DNA from: Gammaproteobacteria bacterium
GTDB taxonomy: Bacteria > Pseudomonadota > Gammaproteobacteria > GRL18
DNA: 37,840 nt
NCBI GenBank assembly: GCA_026196615.1
Contig: JAPHSW010000011.1
Span: 1-37,840, forward strand
Direction: 5' to 3'
How positions within the stretch are numbered: position 1 is the stretch's first letter; each line of letters starts with the position of its first letter. Below the pieces are notes generated by a model, which saw only the letters and a program-made list of their open reading frames with translations, was not told the origin of the DNA and searched no databases. A program made the translations under genes and the position numbers. Below are positions 7,308-15,170 of this stretch, in pieces.

Positions 7308-8012
7308 TTAAAACCATGCTTTTATACCTAATACAAATTGCACGTCATCATCCTCTTCACCTTCCTCTTTTGCGTAATCTTTTGTATTACCATATTTTTT
7401 GTTCCAATTAACACCAATATAGGGTGCAAATTCACGTTTGAACTCATAACGCAATCTTAAACCTAACTGAGTATCTGATAAACCAGAACCCGTTCCGGTT
7501 TCTTTGTCATTTTTCGCATGAAAATTAATTTCAAATTCAGGTGATAACACCACTTTTTGTGTAAACATCCATTCATATTCCGCCTCAAAGCGAAAATTTG
7601 ACTGACCTGATTCACCAAGAAACAATGCGGCATTGACCTCAAACCAATACGGTGCCAGACCTTCGATACCCACAGCCAGCCAATCTCTGGTTGGTCTTGG
7701 TTTTTCATCATGACGCCATCCTATTTGGAAATCCCAGTATGGAGATATGGCACGACTGTAAAGCGCCTGTAATTCCAACTCCTCATTATCACCATCGACC
7801 CACTCACTATCAATTTTGTACCAGAATTTATTCAGGTCTTTTCCTATCCATCCTTGTGCCTCCAGTACCAGAGGATCATCACCATCGGTCATTCGTGTTT
7901 CAAATTGATCAATCATAAATTTTGCTACAACAGGATCATCTTCCATTCCGTCTGCATAAACGACATTAGTTAATAGACCAACCAAAGTTGTGGCTAATAA
8001 TATTTTTTTCAT
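7308..8012 (-). CDS. copB: Copper resistance protein B, outer-membrane beta-barrel
   Basis: 234 aa from the ATG at 8012. The frame is open further upstream into copA, but AAGGAGA immediately before 8012 and a clear signal peptide (MKKILLATTLVGLLTNVVYA) fix the start. The mature protein is a CopB-type barrel with amphipathic strands such as YWFEVNAALFL and LGLRLRYEF, YSRAISPYWDFQIGWRHD, and the C-terminal aromatic QFVLGIKAWF usual in outer-membrane proteins. The acidic loop EEGEEDDDVQF is near the end. It lacks the long Met-rich N-terminal region found in some CopB proteins. It follows copA by 12 nt, the standard copAB order. Likely role: copper handling or efflux at the outer membrane. Confidence 0.92.
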   Translation of the reverse strand: MKKILLATTLVGLLTNVVYADGMEDDPVVAKFMIDQFETRMTDGDDPLVLEAQGWIGKDLNKFWYKIDSEWVDGDNEELELQALYSRAISPYWDFQIGWRHDEKPRPTRDWLAVGIEGLAPYWFEVNAALFLGESGQSNFRFEAEYEWMFTQKVVLSPEFEINFHAKNDKETGTGSGLSDTQLGLRLRYEFKREFAPYIGVNWNKKYGNTKDYAKEEGEEDDDVQFVLGIKAWF

Positions 8013-8023
8013 TGATATTCTCC

Positions 8024-10021
8024 TTAACTCACCACTACTTTTCTGAACATACCCAGCATATGATATAGAAGATGGCAATGATAAGCCCATCCCCCCATCG
8101 CATCAGCTGTGACCAGATAGCTTATTTGAGCTCCTGGCTGAACAATAATAGTATGTTTCCTTGGAATGTAATCGGGATCACCCGTTTCTAAATCGCTCCA
8201 CATACCGTGAAGGTGAATGGGATGATTCATCATCGTGTCGTTTATAAGATTGATTCTGACTCGCTCTCCATATTTAAGCTGTAGCGGCTCAGCGTCAGCA
8301 AATTTAATACCGTTCATAGACCACATATAACGGCTCATATTACCTGTTAGATGCAGGTTTATCTCCCGACCAGGTTCTCTTGGATCTGGTGTCTTATTTA
8401 GATTTTTTAAATCTGAATAGGTTAACACCCTTCGGTTGTTATTGCGTAAACCAACCCCTGGATCGTCCAGTCTGTACATGGGTGCATCCGCTCTCATATC
8501 AACATGAGGGCCATATTCTGACTTTTCATGAACAATTTTTTGATTGCTGCCAAACCCTGCTTTTCCTGTACCCATTTTTTCTGTCGATATATTGTGTTCA
8601 TTAGGATCCATTGCTGGCATATCATGTCCCATTTTAGAATGATCCATAGTTGAATGATCAATCGTGGATGGTTTGGCAGCTGGCATATCATGCCCCATTT
8701 TTGAGTGATCCATCTTTGAATGGTCAACGACAGGAGGCTTACTTGTCGGCATATCATGTCCCATCTTAGAATGATCCATTTGTCCCATTGAGTCATGATC
8801 CATACCTCCGTGATCCATCATACTCATATCCATACCCATATCCCCATGACTGAGTATTGGAGCTGGATCCATTGGTGGAACATCAATGGTTAAAGAATGA
8901 TCTGGCGTTAGGGTGCCTCTTGCGTATCCTGAACGATCAATTGCCTGAGAAAAAATACTATAGGCTCTATCATCACTGGGTTCGACAATTACATCATAGG
9001 TTTCTGCTACGCCAATTCTAAACTCATCTATGCTGACGGGCTGAACGTATTGCCCATCAGCGGCAACAACAGTCATTTTTAAACCTGGGATACGGACATC
9101 AAAGAATGTCATGGCCGCTGCATTAATAAAGCGTAATAAGATTTTTTCACCTTTTTTGAATAATCCCGTCCAACCGACATCGGGTGTCTGGCCGTTTGTT
9201 AAAAAGGTATAGGTATATCCTGTTATATCAGAAATATCTCGATCAGACATTCTCATATCATTCCACATGCCACGGTTAGCCCAAAAATTTTCCCAGCCAC
9301 TTTCATTAATTTCCTTCATTGCATCACTAATGGTTCGTTCTCTAAAATTGTAATAATGGCTGAGCTTTTTGAGTTTGTGATAAACGTTATCAGGATCTTC
9401 ATCACTCCAATCGGATAGCACCACTACATAATCCCGATCATATTGATAAGGTGGCGGCTCAATGGGATCAATGACAATAGCACCATAAGCACCTGTCTGT
9501 TCCTGAAAGCCGGAATGGCTATGATACCAGTAAGTACCACTTTGAATGACGGGGAATTGATAACGAAAGGTTTCTCCTGGTTTAATCCCCTTAAAGCCGT
9601 CACTAATATTAGGCACTCCATCCTGAGAACTGGGTAAAATTAGACCATGCCAGTGTATTGAGGTGTCATAGGGCATATTGTTTGTTACATTTAATGCTAC
9701 TGTTTCACCTTCTTTGAAACGTAACACAGGTGCGGGAACTGAGCCATTAATTGCCGTTGCAATACGCTGCTTTCCAGTTAAATTAATGGGAGTCTCTGAA
9801 TAACTCAGATTAAATTGATTACCTCTTAATACTGTTGGGCCAATATTCGACTTTAATGCATAGGCTGATTGAGAACTAAATCCCAGCCCAAGCCCCATCA
9901 TGGCACCGCCTGTCGCCAGACCAGTTACAAATCGACGCCGACTCAAATCAGTTATAGAATGATTAATTTCGTTGCAGTGAAACAGTTCTGATAAGAGCTT
10001 CTGATGTTTTTCAGTAGTCAT
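8024..10021 (-). CDS. copA: Tat-exported multicopper oxidase of copper resistance (CopA type)
   Basis: 665 aa from ATG 10021, preferred over ATG 10045 because GGTGAG precedes it. A twin-arginine signal (SRRRFV at 27-32) exports the folded enzyme. All four copper-site motifs are present: HWHG (123-126), WYHSHS (165-170), HPIHLHG (600-606) and HCHLLYHM (648-655), so the T1 and trinuclear sites look intact. Around residues 405-490 is a Met/His-rich region with a 22-residue tandem repeat built on MDHSKMGHDMP, probably for binding Cu(I). Likely activity: oxidation and sequestration of periplasmic copper. It heads a copA-copB pair and reads away from the DUF411 gene in the same direction, so it is probably driven by the promoter at 10636. 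Confidence 0.95.
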   Translation of the reverse strand: MTTEKHQKLLSELFHCNEINHSITDLSRRRFVTGLATGGAMMGLGLGFSSQSAYALKSNIGPTVLRGNQFNLSYSETPINLTGKQRIATAINGSVPAPVLRFKEGETVALNVTNNMPYDTSIHWHGLILPSSQDGVPNISDGFKGIKPGETFRYQFPVIQSGTYWYHSHSGFQEQTGAYGAIVIDPIEPPPYQYDRDYVVVLSDWSDEDPDNVYHKLKKLSHYYNFRERTISDAMKEINESGWENFWANRGMWNDMRMSDRDISDITGYTYTFLTNGQTPDVGWTGLFKKGEKILLRFINAAAMTFFDVRIPGLKMTVVAADGQYVQPVSIDEFRIGVAETYDVIVEPSDDRAYSIFSQAIDRSGYARGTLTPDHSLTIDVPPMDPAPILSHGDMGMDMSMMDHGGMDHDSMGQMDHSKMGHDMPTSKPPVVDHSKMDHSKMGHDMPAAKPSTIDHSTMDHSKMGHDMPAMDPNEHNISTEKMGTGKAGFGSNQKIVHEKSEYGPHVDMRADAPMYRLDDPGVGLRNNNRRVLTYSDLKNLNKTPDPREPGREINLHLTGNMSRYMWSMNGIKFADAEPLQLKYGERVRINLINDTMMNHPIHLHGMWSDLETGDPDYIPRKHTIIVQPGAQISYLVTADAMGGWAYHCHLLYHMLGMFRKVVVS
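8615..8779 (-). repeat. 66-bp in-frame tandem repeat in copA
   Basis: Two and a half copies with start codons of the unit (Met of MDHSKMGHDMP) at 8779, 8713 and 8647, exactly 66 bp apart. Each unit adds one Met/His copper-binding motif, so unit number would change metal capacity without breaking the frame. Confidence 0.85.
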
Positions 10022-10067
10022 ATTTTTCTCACCATTGATGTACAATTATCGATGTGCATTTTTTTGA

Positions 10068-10565
10068 TTAGTATTGATTAACTTCTTTAAGTTTGCCTTG
10101 CTTATCAAACTCATAGACCGAGTATCTATCCTTTCTATTGCCTTCCATACCAGATGAGCCCATTGGCATACCAGGAACCGTTAATCCTGCAACATTCCTT
10201 TTCTCAGCTAATAATTTTTTAATATCATTTGCGGGAACGTGACCTTCAATGACATAGTCATCAATAAAAGCAGTGTGACAGGAACCCGCACCAGCTGGAA
10301 TGCCAGCTTTTTGTTTAATTTTCGATAAGTTAGTTTTATCGATAGCTTTGACTTTAAAGCCATTTTCCTCCAGATGTGTTATCCATTCTTTACAACATCC
10401 ACAGGTAGGTGATTTATAAACCGTGACAATACTCTCTTCGGCATAACTTTGCCCTCTTGTATTGAACTGGGTCACTACTATCGAAATTAAAAGAAAGCCA
10501 AATGCACCTAATAATGAATATCGAAGATATTTCTTACTCGCTTTGTTGTGTTTTTGTTGTTTCAC
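10068..10565 (-). CDS. Membrane-anchored DUF411 (CopG-like) copper protein
   Basis: 165 aa from GTG 10565. AGGAG lies 9 nt before it, whereas the ATG at 10592 has no ribosome site. One transmembrane helix (LLGAFGFLLISIVV) anchors a DUF411 domain: VYKSPTCGCCKEW with three cysteines, GAGSCHTAFID, VIEGHVPANDIKKLL, and the Met-rich VPGMPMGSSGME. DUF411 proteins have a thioredoxin-like fold and in other bacteria (where called CopG) bind copper at the Cys cluster. It lies 46 bp upstream of copA on the same strand, and its promoter region carries the shared operator. Likely a periplasmic copper-binding or redox partner of CopA. Confidence 0.88.
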   Translation of the reverse strand: MKQQKHNKASKKYLRYSLLGAFGFLLISIVVTQFNTRGQSYAEESIVTVYKSPTCGCCKEWITHLEENGFKVKAIDKTNLSKIKQKAGIPAGAGSCHTAFIDDYVIEGHVPANDIKKLLAEKRNVAGLTVPGMPMGSSGMEGNRKDRYSVYEFDKQGKLKEVNQY

Positions 10566-10635
10566 AATTTTAGTCTCCTGAAAGTGACTCATAATTGAAC
10601 TTGAACAGTTTTACATCTCTTTAGCTACTAGGTAC

Positions 10636-10758
10636 ATTTTACGGACATGACTTAACACGAACCTTACACAAACATTAAATAAATTTAATGTTTATACAAA
10701 GATGAATTAAATTTAATGTTTGTGTAAGGTTTCAGAAAGATTCCATATGAGACAATAA
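10636..10758. promoter_or_regulatory. Divergent CopR-type promoter region with triple operator
   Basis: CCTTACACAAACATTAAAT (10662-10680) and ATTTAATGTTTGTGTAAGG (10711-10729) are perfect inverted repeats. A third, imperfect arm ATTTAATGTTTATACAAAG (10683-10701) makes a compact palindrome with the first. On the minus strand TAAAAT (10641-10636) is 20 bp beyond the left arm, toward the DUF411-copA-copB genes. On the plus strand CAATAA (10753-10758) is 23 bp beyond the right arm, toward the copRS operon. One regulator could thus drive both sides. CopR is the natural candidate; this is inference. Confidence 0.6.
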
Positions 10759-10826
10759 AGTCATAGAAAATACTTATTCATATAAAGATTAATCATAATT
10801 TTCTGGTTATTTATTGGAGAACCCTC

Positions 10827-11021
10827 ATGAAAGATACAAACAAAAAGAATCTGGCAGTTAACGCACTGATACTATTAATGTTACTCCTGCTATTCTTCTC
10901 AGGGTCACTCATGTGGACACAACATAACCAGTACCACAAAACATTTTGGAATACTGATAGCAATACACAATACAATTCAACCAATCACATGAACTGGCTT
11001 AATAGCAATAGTTCTCGTTAA
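10827..11021 (+). CDS. Small single-pass membrane protein
   Basis: 64 aa, not recognised as a named family. One helix (about residues 10-29, VNALILLMLLLLFFSGSLMW) is followed by a polar tail rich in Asn, His, Trp and Ser (TQHNQYHKTFWNTDSN), which should face the periplasm. GGAGA 7 nt before the ATG supports translation. It is the first gene after the divergent copper promoter and leads a co-directional run ending in copS. The His/Trp/Asn-rich tail could bind metal or serve as a lure for the sensor; this is speculation. Confidence 0.6.
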   Translation: MKDTNKKNLAVNALILLMLLLLFFSGSLMWTQHNQYHKTFWNTDSNTQYNSTNHMNWLNSNSSR

Positions 11022-11063
11022 TTATAAAAAACACTTGGGACTCTATCTTTTTGGAGGTTTATT

Positions 11064-11255
11064 ATGTTCTGGATCTTATTATTAATTACTGTGGCGGTTA
11101 TTGCTCTATCATTAAACCAATCTGATTTTTTTGAATCAGAGAATAATATCTCTAAACAATCAAAATATCCCATAGAAATCTTAAATGAGCGTTATGCTCG
11201 TGGTGAAGTAGAGACGTCTGAATACAGAAAACTCAAGAAAGAGCTTTTAAATTAA
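11064..11255 (+). CDS. Small SHOCT-domain membrane protein, paralogue of 6973-7218
   Basis: 63 aa. One N-terminal transmembrane helix (FWILLLITVAVIALSL), an acidic linker, and a SHOCT module PIEILNERYARGEVETSEY followed by RKLKKELLN. The SHOCT part aligns closely with that of the protein at 6973-7218 (EILxxRYxxGExxxxEYKxxK). GGAGG lies 8 nt before the ATG. It is in the putative copRS operon, 42 bp after the previous gene. Function unknown; both copies are under putative copper-response promoters. Confidence 0.72.
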   Translation: MFWILLLITVAVIALSLNQSDFFESENNISKQSKYPIEILNERYARGEVETSEYRKLKKELLN

Positions 11256-11300
11256 AAGCTCTCATCACACAATGCTTTCTATATTTTAACGTGGATTGAA

Positions 11301-11714
11301 ATGAATAAACTGATATTACTTGTTATAACGAGCATCATTTCTATTAATACCAGCTGGTCTCATGGGGTTAGCAATACGGCATCAACTTTTATTGCTTCAC
11401 CACAAAATGGTGCCAAAGTGACCAATCCTATTACAGTCAAATTTGGTATTAAACATTTCAAGATTGCCCCTGCTGGAGAAAATATCCATAAAGCAGGCCA
11501 TTATCATCTTTTGATTGATTTAAAGTCTGAATTATCAATGGATAAGCCTATTCCTTCTGATATTAACCACCGACATTTCGATAAAGGTGAATCAGAAACC
11601 ACTATATCATTGAATCCTGGTACACATAGCTTACAATTAGTGGTAGGGGATGAGGAACATGAACCCTTTGAAGAACTTATTTCTGAAAAAATCATGATTG
11701 AAGTGATTAAATAA
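11301..11714 (+). CDS. Exported DUF4399 family protein
   Basis: 137 aa. Signal peptide residues 1-20 (MNKLILLVITSIISINTSWS), then an immunoglobulin-like beta domain: FIASPQNGAKVTNPITVKFG, KIAPAGENIHKAGHYHLLID, the HRHFDKGESETTISLNPG segment and LQLVVGDEEHEPF. These match the DUF4399 pattern, which resembles CopC only loosely. The conserved GHYHLLID histidines and HRHF are plausible copper ligands. It ends 1 nt before copR, so the two are translationally linked. Likely a periplasmic copper-binding accessory; the biochemical role is not established. Confidence 0.82.
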   Translation: MNKLILLVITSIISINTSWSHGVSNTASTFIASPQNGAKVTNPITVKFGIKHFKIAPAGENIHKAGHYHLLIDLKSELSMDKPIPSDINHRHFDKGESETTISLNPGTHSLQLVVGDEEHEPFEELISEKIMIEVIK

Positions 11715-11715
11715 T

Positions 11716-12393
11716 ATGCGAATTCTACTTATTGAAGATGATAAAAATGTTGCTGATTTTATTGTCAAAGGTCTGAGCGAAAATAATCATGTCGTTGATC
11801 ATCAGCTTGACGGTAAAGAAGGTCTTTTCTTTGCCACAACTGAATCCTATGATGTGATGATAATCGATAGAATGCTTCCCTATGTGGATGGGTTAACCAT
11901 TATCCGTACTATCAGAGCCTCTAAAATCAAAACGCCTGTCATTATTCTCAGTGCTATGGCTGATGTAGAACAACGAGTTGAAGGCCTACAAAACGGTGCT
12001 GATGACTATCTGGTGAAACCATTTGCTTTTGCCGAATTGTTGGCAAGAGTTGAAATATTGGGAAAACGAATCAATAGCTCTGAGTCTCAGGAAACAAAAC
12101 TGCAACTGGCAGATTTGACCATTGATTTACTGACCCATACGGTTACACGTAATAATCAAAGCATTAACCTGTTAGCAACAGAATATCGATTGCTTGAATA
12201 TCTTATGAGAAACGCTGGTCATGTCGTCTCTCGTATTATGTTGTTTGAACATGTCTGGGATTACAATTTTGATCCGCAAACGAATGTTATTGACGTTCAT
12301 ATGAGTCGTTTAAGAAAAAAAATTGATAAACCATTTGATAAAGCACTCATCCATACAATACGAGGATCGGGTTATGTAATTAAAAATACATAA
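11716..12393 (+). CDS. copR: OmpR-family response regulator, CopR/CusR type
   Basis: 225 aa. Receiver domain 1-115 with acidic pocket EDD (7-9), phospho-acceptor Asp51 in MIIDRMLP, and the conserved Lys in YLVKPFAFAEL. The C-terminal winged helix (about 130-225) contains INLLATEYRLLEYLMRNAG, FDPQTNVIDVHMSRLRKK and the closing IRGSGYVI. It is co-transcribed with the histidine kinase 7 bp downstream, and copper-resistance genes surround it. The assignment to copper rests on context: this is the only response regulator in the copper island, so it is the leading candidate to bind the inverted-repeat boxes at 5522, 6813 and 10662. Confidence 0.9.
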   Translation: MRILLIEDDKNVADFIVKGLSENNHVVDHQLDGKEGLFFATTESYDVMIIDRMLPYVDGLTIIRTIRASKIKTPVIILSAMADVEQRVEGLQNGADDYLVKPFAFAELLARVEILGKRINSSESQETKLQLADLTIDLLTHTVTRNNQSINLLATEYRLLEYLMRNAGHVVSRIMLFEHVWDYNFDPQTNVIDVHMSRLRKKIDKPFDKALIHTIRGSGYVIKNT

Positions 12394-12400
12394 TTTAGAA

Positions 12401-13804
12401 ATGATAAATAACATGAACTTAAGTTTTTACCATAAATTTAGAAAATTATCTCACAATTCAACCTATAGAATGGTTGTATTGTACTTCTTACTATTTATAC
12501 TTTCCTCTCTGATCTTATTGAGCTTTATTTACTGGTCAGCAGTTGGATACATTTATAAACAATTAGATCATCATATTGAATATGATAAGGAACGCCTGGA
12601 AACAATTTACAAAACCGAAGGCAAAAAACAACTTATTTTTTCGATAGAAAATGCTTTAAAGCAGAAAAATTACGACTCCATTTATCTCTTATATGATCAG
12701 AAAACAAAAAAATCTCTCATTGGTAACTTAGTTAACATTCCTGATGTACAACTATCTGGTTGGCATATTATTGATTTAACACGTTTAAGCGGCTCGACTG
12801 AAAAACAAAATCATTCAGCTCGGATTCTAATGACTATACTCTCAGATGAGCTTATCTTAATTAATGGATTGGATATTGAATCTGCTCATGAACAGGAGCA
12901 TATGATATTTAATTCCTTAATAGCTGGTATTGCGATAATACTATTACTAGGCACTATTGGCGGATTTATTATCAGTATTAGTACTATTAAGAAAATTAAT
13001 ATCATTAATGATACGATTAATGATATTAAAGAAGGAAATCTTTCTCTTCGCATACCGTCAAGAGGCACTGATGATGATTATGATCTGTTGGCAAATAATA
13101 TTAATCAGATGCTCGATCAAATACATCAATTAATGCAAGGGATGCAAAACATATCCAATAATATTGCCCATGACCTTCGCACGCCATTGACTCGTTTGCG
13201 AGCACATTTGGAATTAATCGAAATTGATTGCAGTGAAAAAACATCCGATGGTATTCGTGAAGCGTTAAAAGAAACTGATAATTTATTGTCCACTTTTAAT
13301 GCCATGTTACGCATTAATAAAGTAGAGAGTGGAGTTGATAAAGGTCAATTTAAAACATTGTCCATAGATTCCTTGTTACAGGATGTCATAGAGTTTTACG
13401 AACCTTTAGCTGAAAGCAAATCCATTGTTCTTAGCTTTGAAAACAATAATTCCTCTGAAATAAAAGCAGACAGAGACATGCTGTTTCAGGTATTCGCAAA
13501 CCTGATGGACAATGCGATAAAATATACGCCAGAACATGGAAAAATTTCTATTAGCATCAGCTCTATAAACAAAAATAGCAACCATCAGATCAAAGTTTCT
13601 TTTGCTGATACAGGAAAAGGTATTCCTGTAGATGAACAAGAAAAAGTTTTAGAACCTTTTTATCGTCTTGAAAAGCATCGGGATCAACATGGAAATGGAC
13701 TTGGTTTAAGTCTAGTTTCTGCTATTGTCAAATTACATGGTGGGAGTATGATCTTTGAAAATAACAAGCCTGGACTTATCATTAATATTATTTTTCCAGT
13801 TTAG
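12401..13804 (+). CDS. copS: Membrane sensor histidine kinase, CopS/CusS type
   Basis: 467 aa. TM1 about 23-45 and TM2 about 172-194 flank a periplasmic domain of roughly 125 residues. A HAMP linker follows (INDIKEGNLSLRIPSRGTDD). The phospho-acceptor His257 is in IAHDLRTPLTRLRAHLE. ATPase boxes are FANLMDNAIKYTP (N box), FADTGKGIP (G1) and GNGLGLSLVSAIVKLHGG (G2). Two ATGs, 12401 and 12413, are equally possible and neither has a strong ribosome site. It is paired with CopR. The periplasmic domain is not especially Met/His-rich, so copper as its signal is inferred from location. Confidence 0.9.
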   Translation: MINNMNLSFYHKFRKLSHNSTYRMVVLYFLLFILSSLILLSFIYWSAVGYIYKQLDHHIEYDKERLETIYKTEGKKQLIFSIENALKQKNYDSIYLLYDQKTKKSLIGNLVNIPDVQLSGWHIIDLTRLSGSTEKQNHSARILMTILSDELILINGLDIESAHEQEHMIFNSLIAGIAIILLLGTIGGFIISISTIKKINIINDTINDIKEGNLSLRIPSRGTDDDYDLLANNINQMLDQIHQLMQGMQNISNNIAHDLRTPLTRLRAHLELIEIDCSEKTSDGIREALKETDNLLSTFNAMLRINKVESGVDKGQFKTLSIDSLLQDVIEFYEPLAESKSIVLSFENNNSSEIKADRDMLFQVFANLMDNAIKYTPEHGKISISISSINKNSNHQIKVSFADTGKGIPVDEQEKVLEPFYRLEKHRDQHGNGLGLSLVSAIVKLHGGSMIFENNKPGLIINIIFPV

Positions 13805-13990
13805 GATATTTTTATTGTAAAATTTATTATAGCTTTACTATTATCATTTTTTTTGAATTGATTTTTAAAATGTCTTTCTACCTACTTTTGTGATTTATTA
13901 GTTGAATCTGCGCAGAATTAAAAAAATAGTTTTATTTTTTTTTCCAATTGTTTTAATCTGAAATCAATTAAATTGGTATGAGATATAAAA

Positions 13991-14329
13991 ATGGATATGG
14001 ATAAGACTCTTAATAGTCTAAGTGAAATAAATACAAAATTACAAGATGAAATGGCGCTTGTTATTTATTTTAGCTCACCGACATGTAGTGTGTGCAAGAT
14101 TCTAAGACCTAAAATTATGCAGGCACTTGCAAAAGAATATCCTTCTATTGGTCGATATCATGCGGATTTGACTCTTACGCCAGACTTTGCAGAGAAATTT
14201 CAGGTCTTTTCGGCACCAACAATTATTGTTTTTTTTGAAGGACGTGAATTTATTCGAAAGGGAATAGCAATGAGTGTTAACGGTTTACTTCAAGAAATTA
14301 AGCGTCCATATGAATTGATGATGTCATGA
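13991..14329 (+). CDS. Thioredoxin-like protein with CSVC active site
   Basis: 112 aa, the length of a thioredoxin. The redox motif is CSVC (Cys32-Cys35) in YFSSPTCSVCKILRP instead of the usual CGPC. The cis-proline segment VFSAPTIIVFFEG is intact, and no signal peptide is present, so it is cytoplasmic. It is convergent with the tandem TusE gene across a strong hairpin and lies just outside the hydrogenase operon. A reductant for the neighbouring TusE-type cysteine is conceivable but unproven. The altered CxxC dipeptide should change redox potential relative to standard thioredoxin. Confidence 0.85.
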   Translation: MDMDKTLNSLSEINTKLQDEMALVIYFSSPTCSVCKILRPKIMQALAKEYPSIGRYHADLTLTPDFAEKFQVFSAPTIIVFFEGREFIRKGIAMSVNGLLQEIKRPYELMMS

Positions 14330-14342
14330 ACGGTATAAGGTA

Positions 14343-14369
14343 AGTACGGATTACAAATTAATCCGTACT
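14343..14369. terminator. Strong hairpin between convergent genes
   Basis: AGTACGGATTA at 14343-14353 is exactly complementary to TAATCCGTACT at 14359-14369, with loop CAAAT. It sits 13 bp after the thioredoxin-like gene and 42 bp from the end of the opposing TusE gene. There is no U tract, but the 11-bp stem could act in both directions. Confidence 0.6.
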
Positions 14370-14411
14370 CTATAGAGTGAGAAAATCAACAATTGAACTG
14401 CTTTATAACTC

Positions 14412-15170
14412 TTAATCAATACACCCCTGAGGTTCTGGTAAACCAGCAATACGACTACCTTGGCGGGAAGGACCTAATGGGAATAATTTGTAGAGATATT
14501 TTTCAGTAATATGGTCACCATATTGTTGATGCATATATTTCGTCAGTAATCTGACCATGGGAGTCAATCCATATTTGAAGTAAAATTTACGCAAAAAATC
14601 AATAACTTCCCAATGCTCTTCGGTGAGTTTTATATTCTCTTTATTGGCCATATATTCAGCTAGATCATCATTCCAGGAATCCTGATAATCCTCCAGAAGA
14701 TTGCCAAAGCGGCTGACTTTATAAGTTCTACCTTCATAGCTAAATTCACCTTCAAAATGCTTATTTAATTCTTCGGCAGATTTGACTATTTTCAAATTAG
14801 CTCTGTTATTCCCCCAGGTTTCATGTTCCAGTTCAGCATCGAGCATGGGCATTGGGAGGCCAGCAATTCGAGTACCTTGAAGTAGTACATTTCCTGGAAA
14901 AAGAGTGTCAAGATATTCATCTGTTGCTTTATTTGTATCATCCAGTTTTTCTCGAATACAATTTTTTAGCAATTTCTTGATTGGTGATATATTAAATTGG
15001 GTATAAAATTCTCTCATAATATTAATGATATCCCAATGTGCATCGGAGAGATTAATATTGTCTTTTTCAGCTAGAATTTTGGCAGCATCATCGTTCCAGT
15101 CTTCCATGTGTAAAAGACGTCCGTCAGCAGTAGTTTCTAAATCTCTTTGGCTAACAGTAATAGTAGACAT
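14412..15170 (-). CDS. Tandem two-domain TusE/DsrC-family sulfur-relay protein
   Basis: 252 aa from ATG 15170; AAGGGGG upstream decides this start over 15218. It consists of two TusE/DsrC domains joined in one chain. Domain 1 (about 8-110) has DWNDDAAKILAEKDNINLS, HWDIINIMREFY and GTRIAGLPMPM. Domain 2 (about 140-252) has SWNDDLAEYMANKENIKLT, HWEVIDFLRKFYFKYGLTP, YLYKLFPLGPSRQGSRIAGLP and the terminal EPQGCID. Only domain 2 keeps the C-terminal reactive cysteine (Cys250); domain 1 ends PMPML without it. The second cysteine of true DsrC is absent in both, so chemistry should be TusE-like persulfide transfer. TusE and DsrC are normally single domains of about 110 aa. It is divergent from the hydrogenase operon. 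Confidence 0.85.
   Translation of the reverse strand: MSTITVSQRDLETTADGRLLHMEDWNDDAAKILAEKDNINLSDAHWDIINIMREFYTQFNISPIKKLLKNCIREKLDDTNKATDEYLDTLFPGNVLLQGTRIAGLPMPMLDAELEHETWGNNRANLKIVKSAEELNKHFEGEFSYEGRTYKVSRFGNLLEDYQDSWNDDLAEYMANKENIKLTEEHWEVIDFLRKFYFKYGLTPMVRLLTKYMHQQYGDHITEKYLYKLFPLGPSRQGSRIAGLPEPQGCID

Noticed and set aside
8013-8090. N-terminal extension of copB into copA
   Set aside because: Signal peptide and ribosome site AAGGAGA define the start at 8012.
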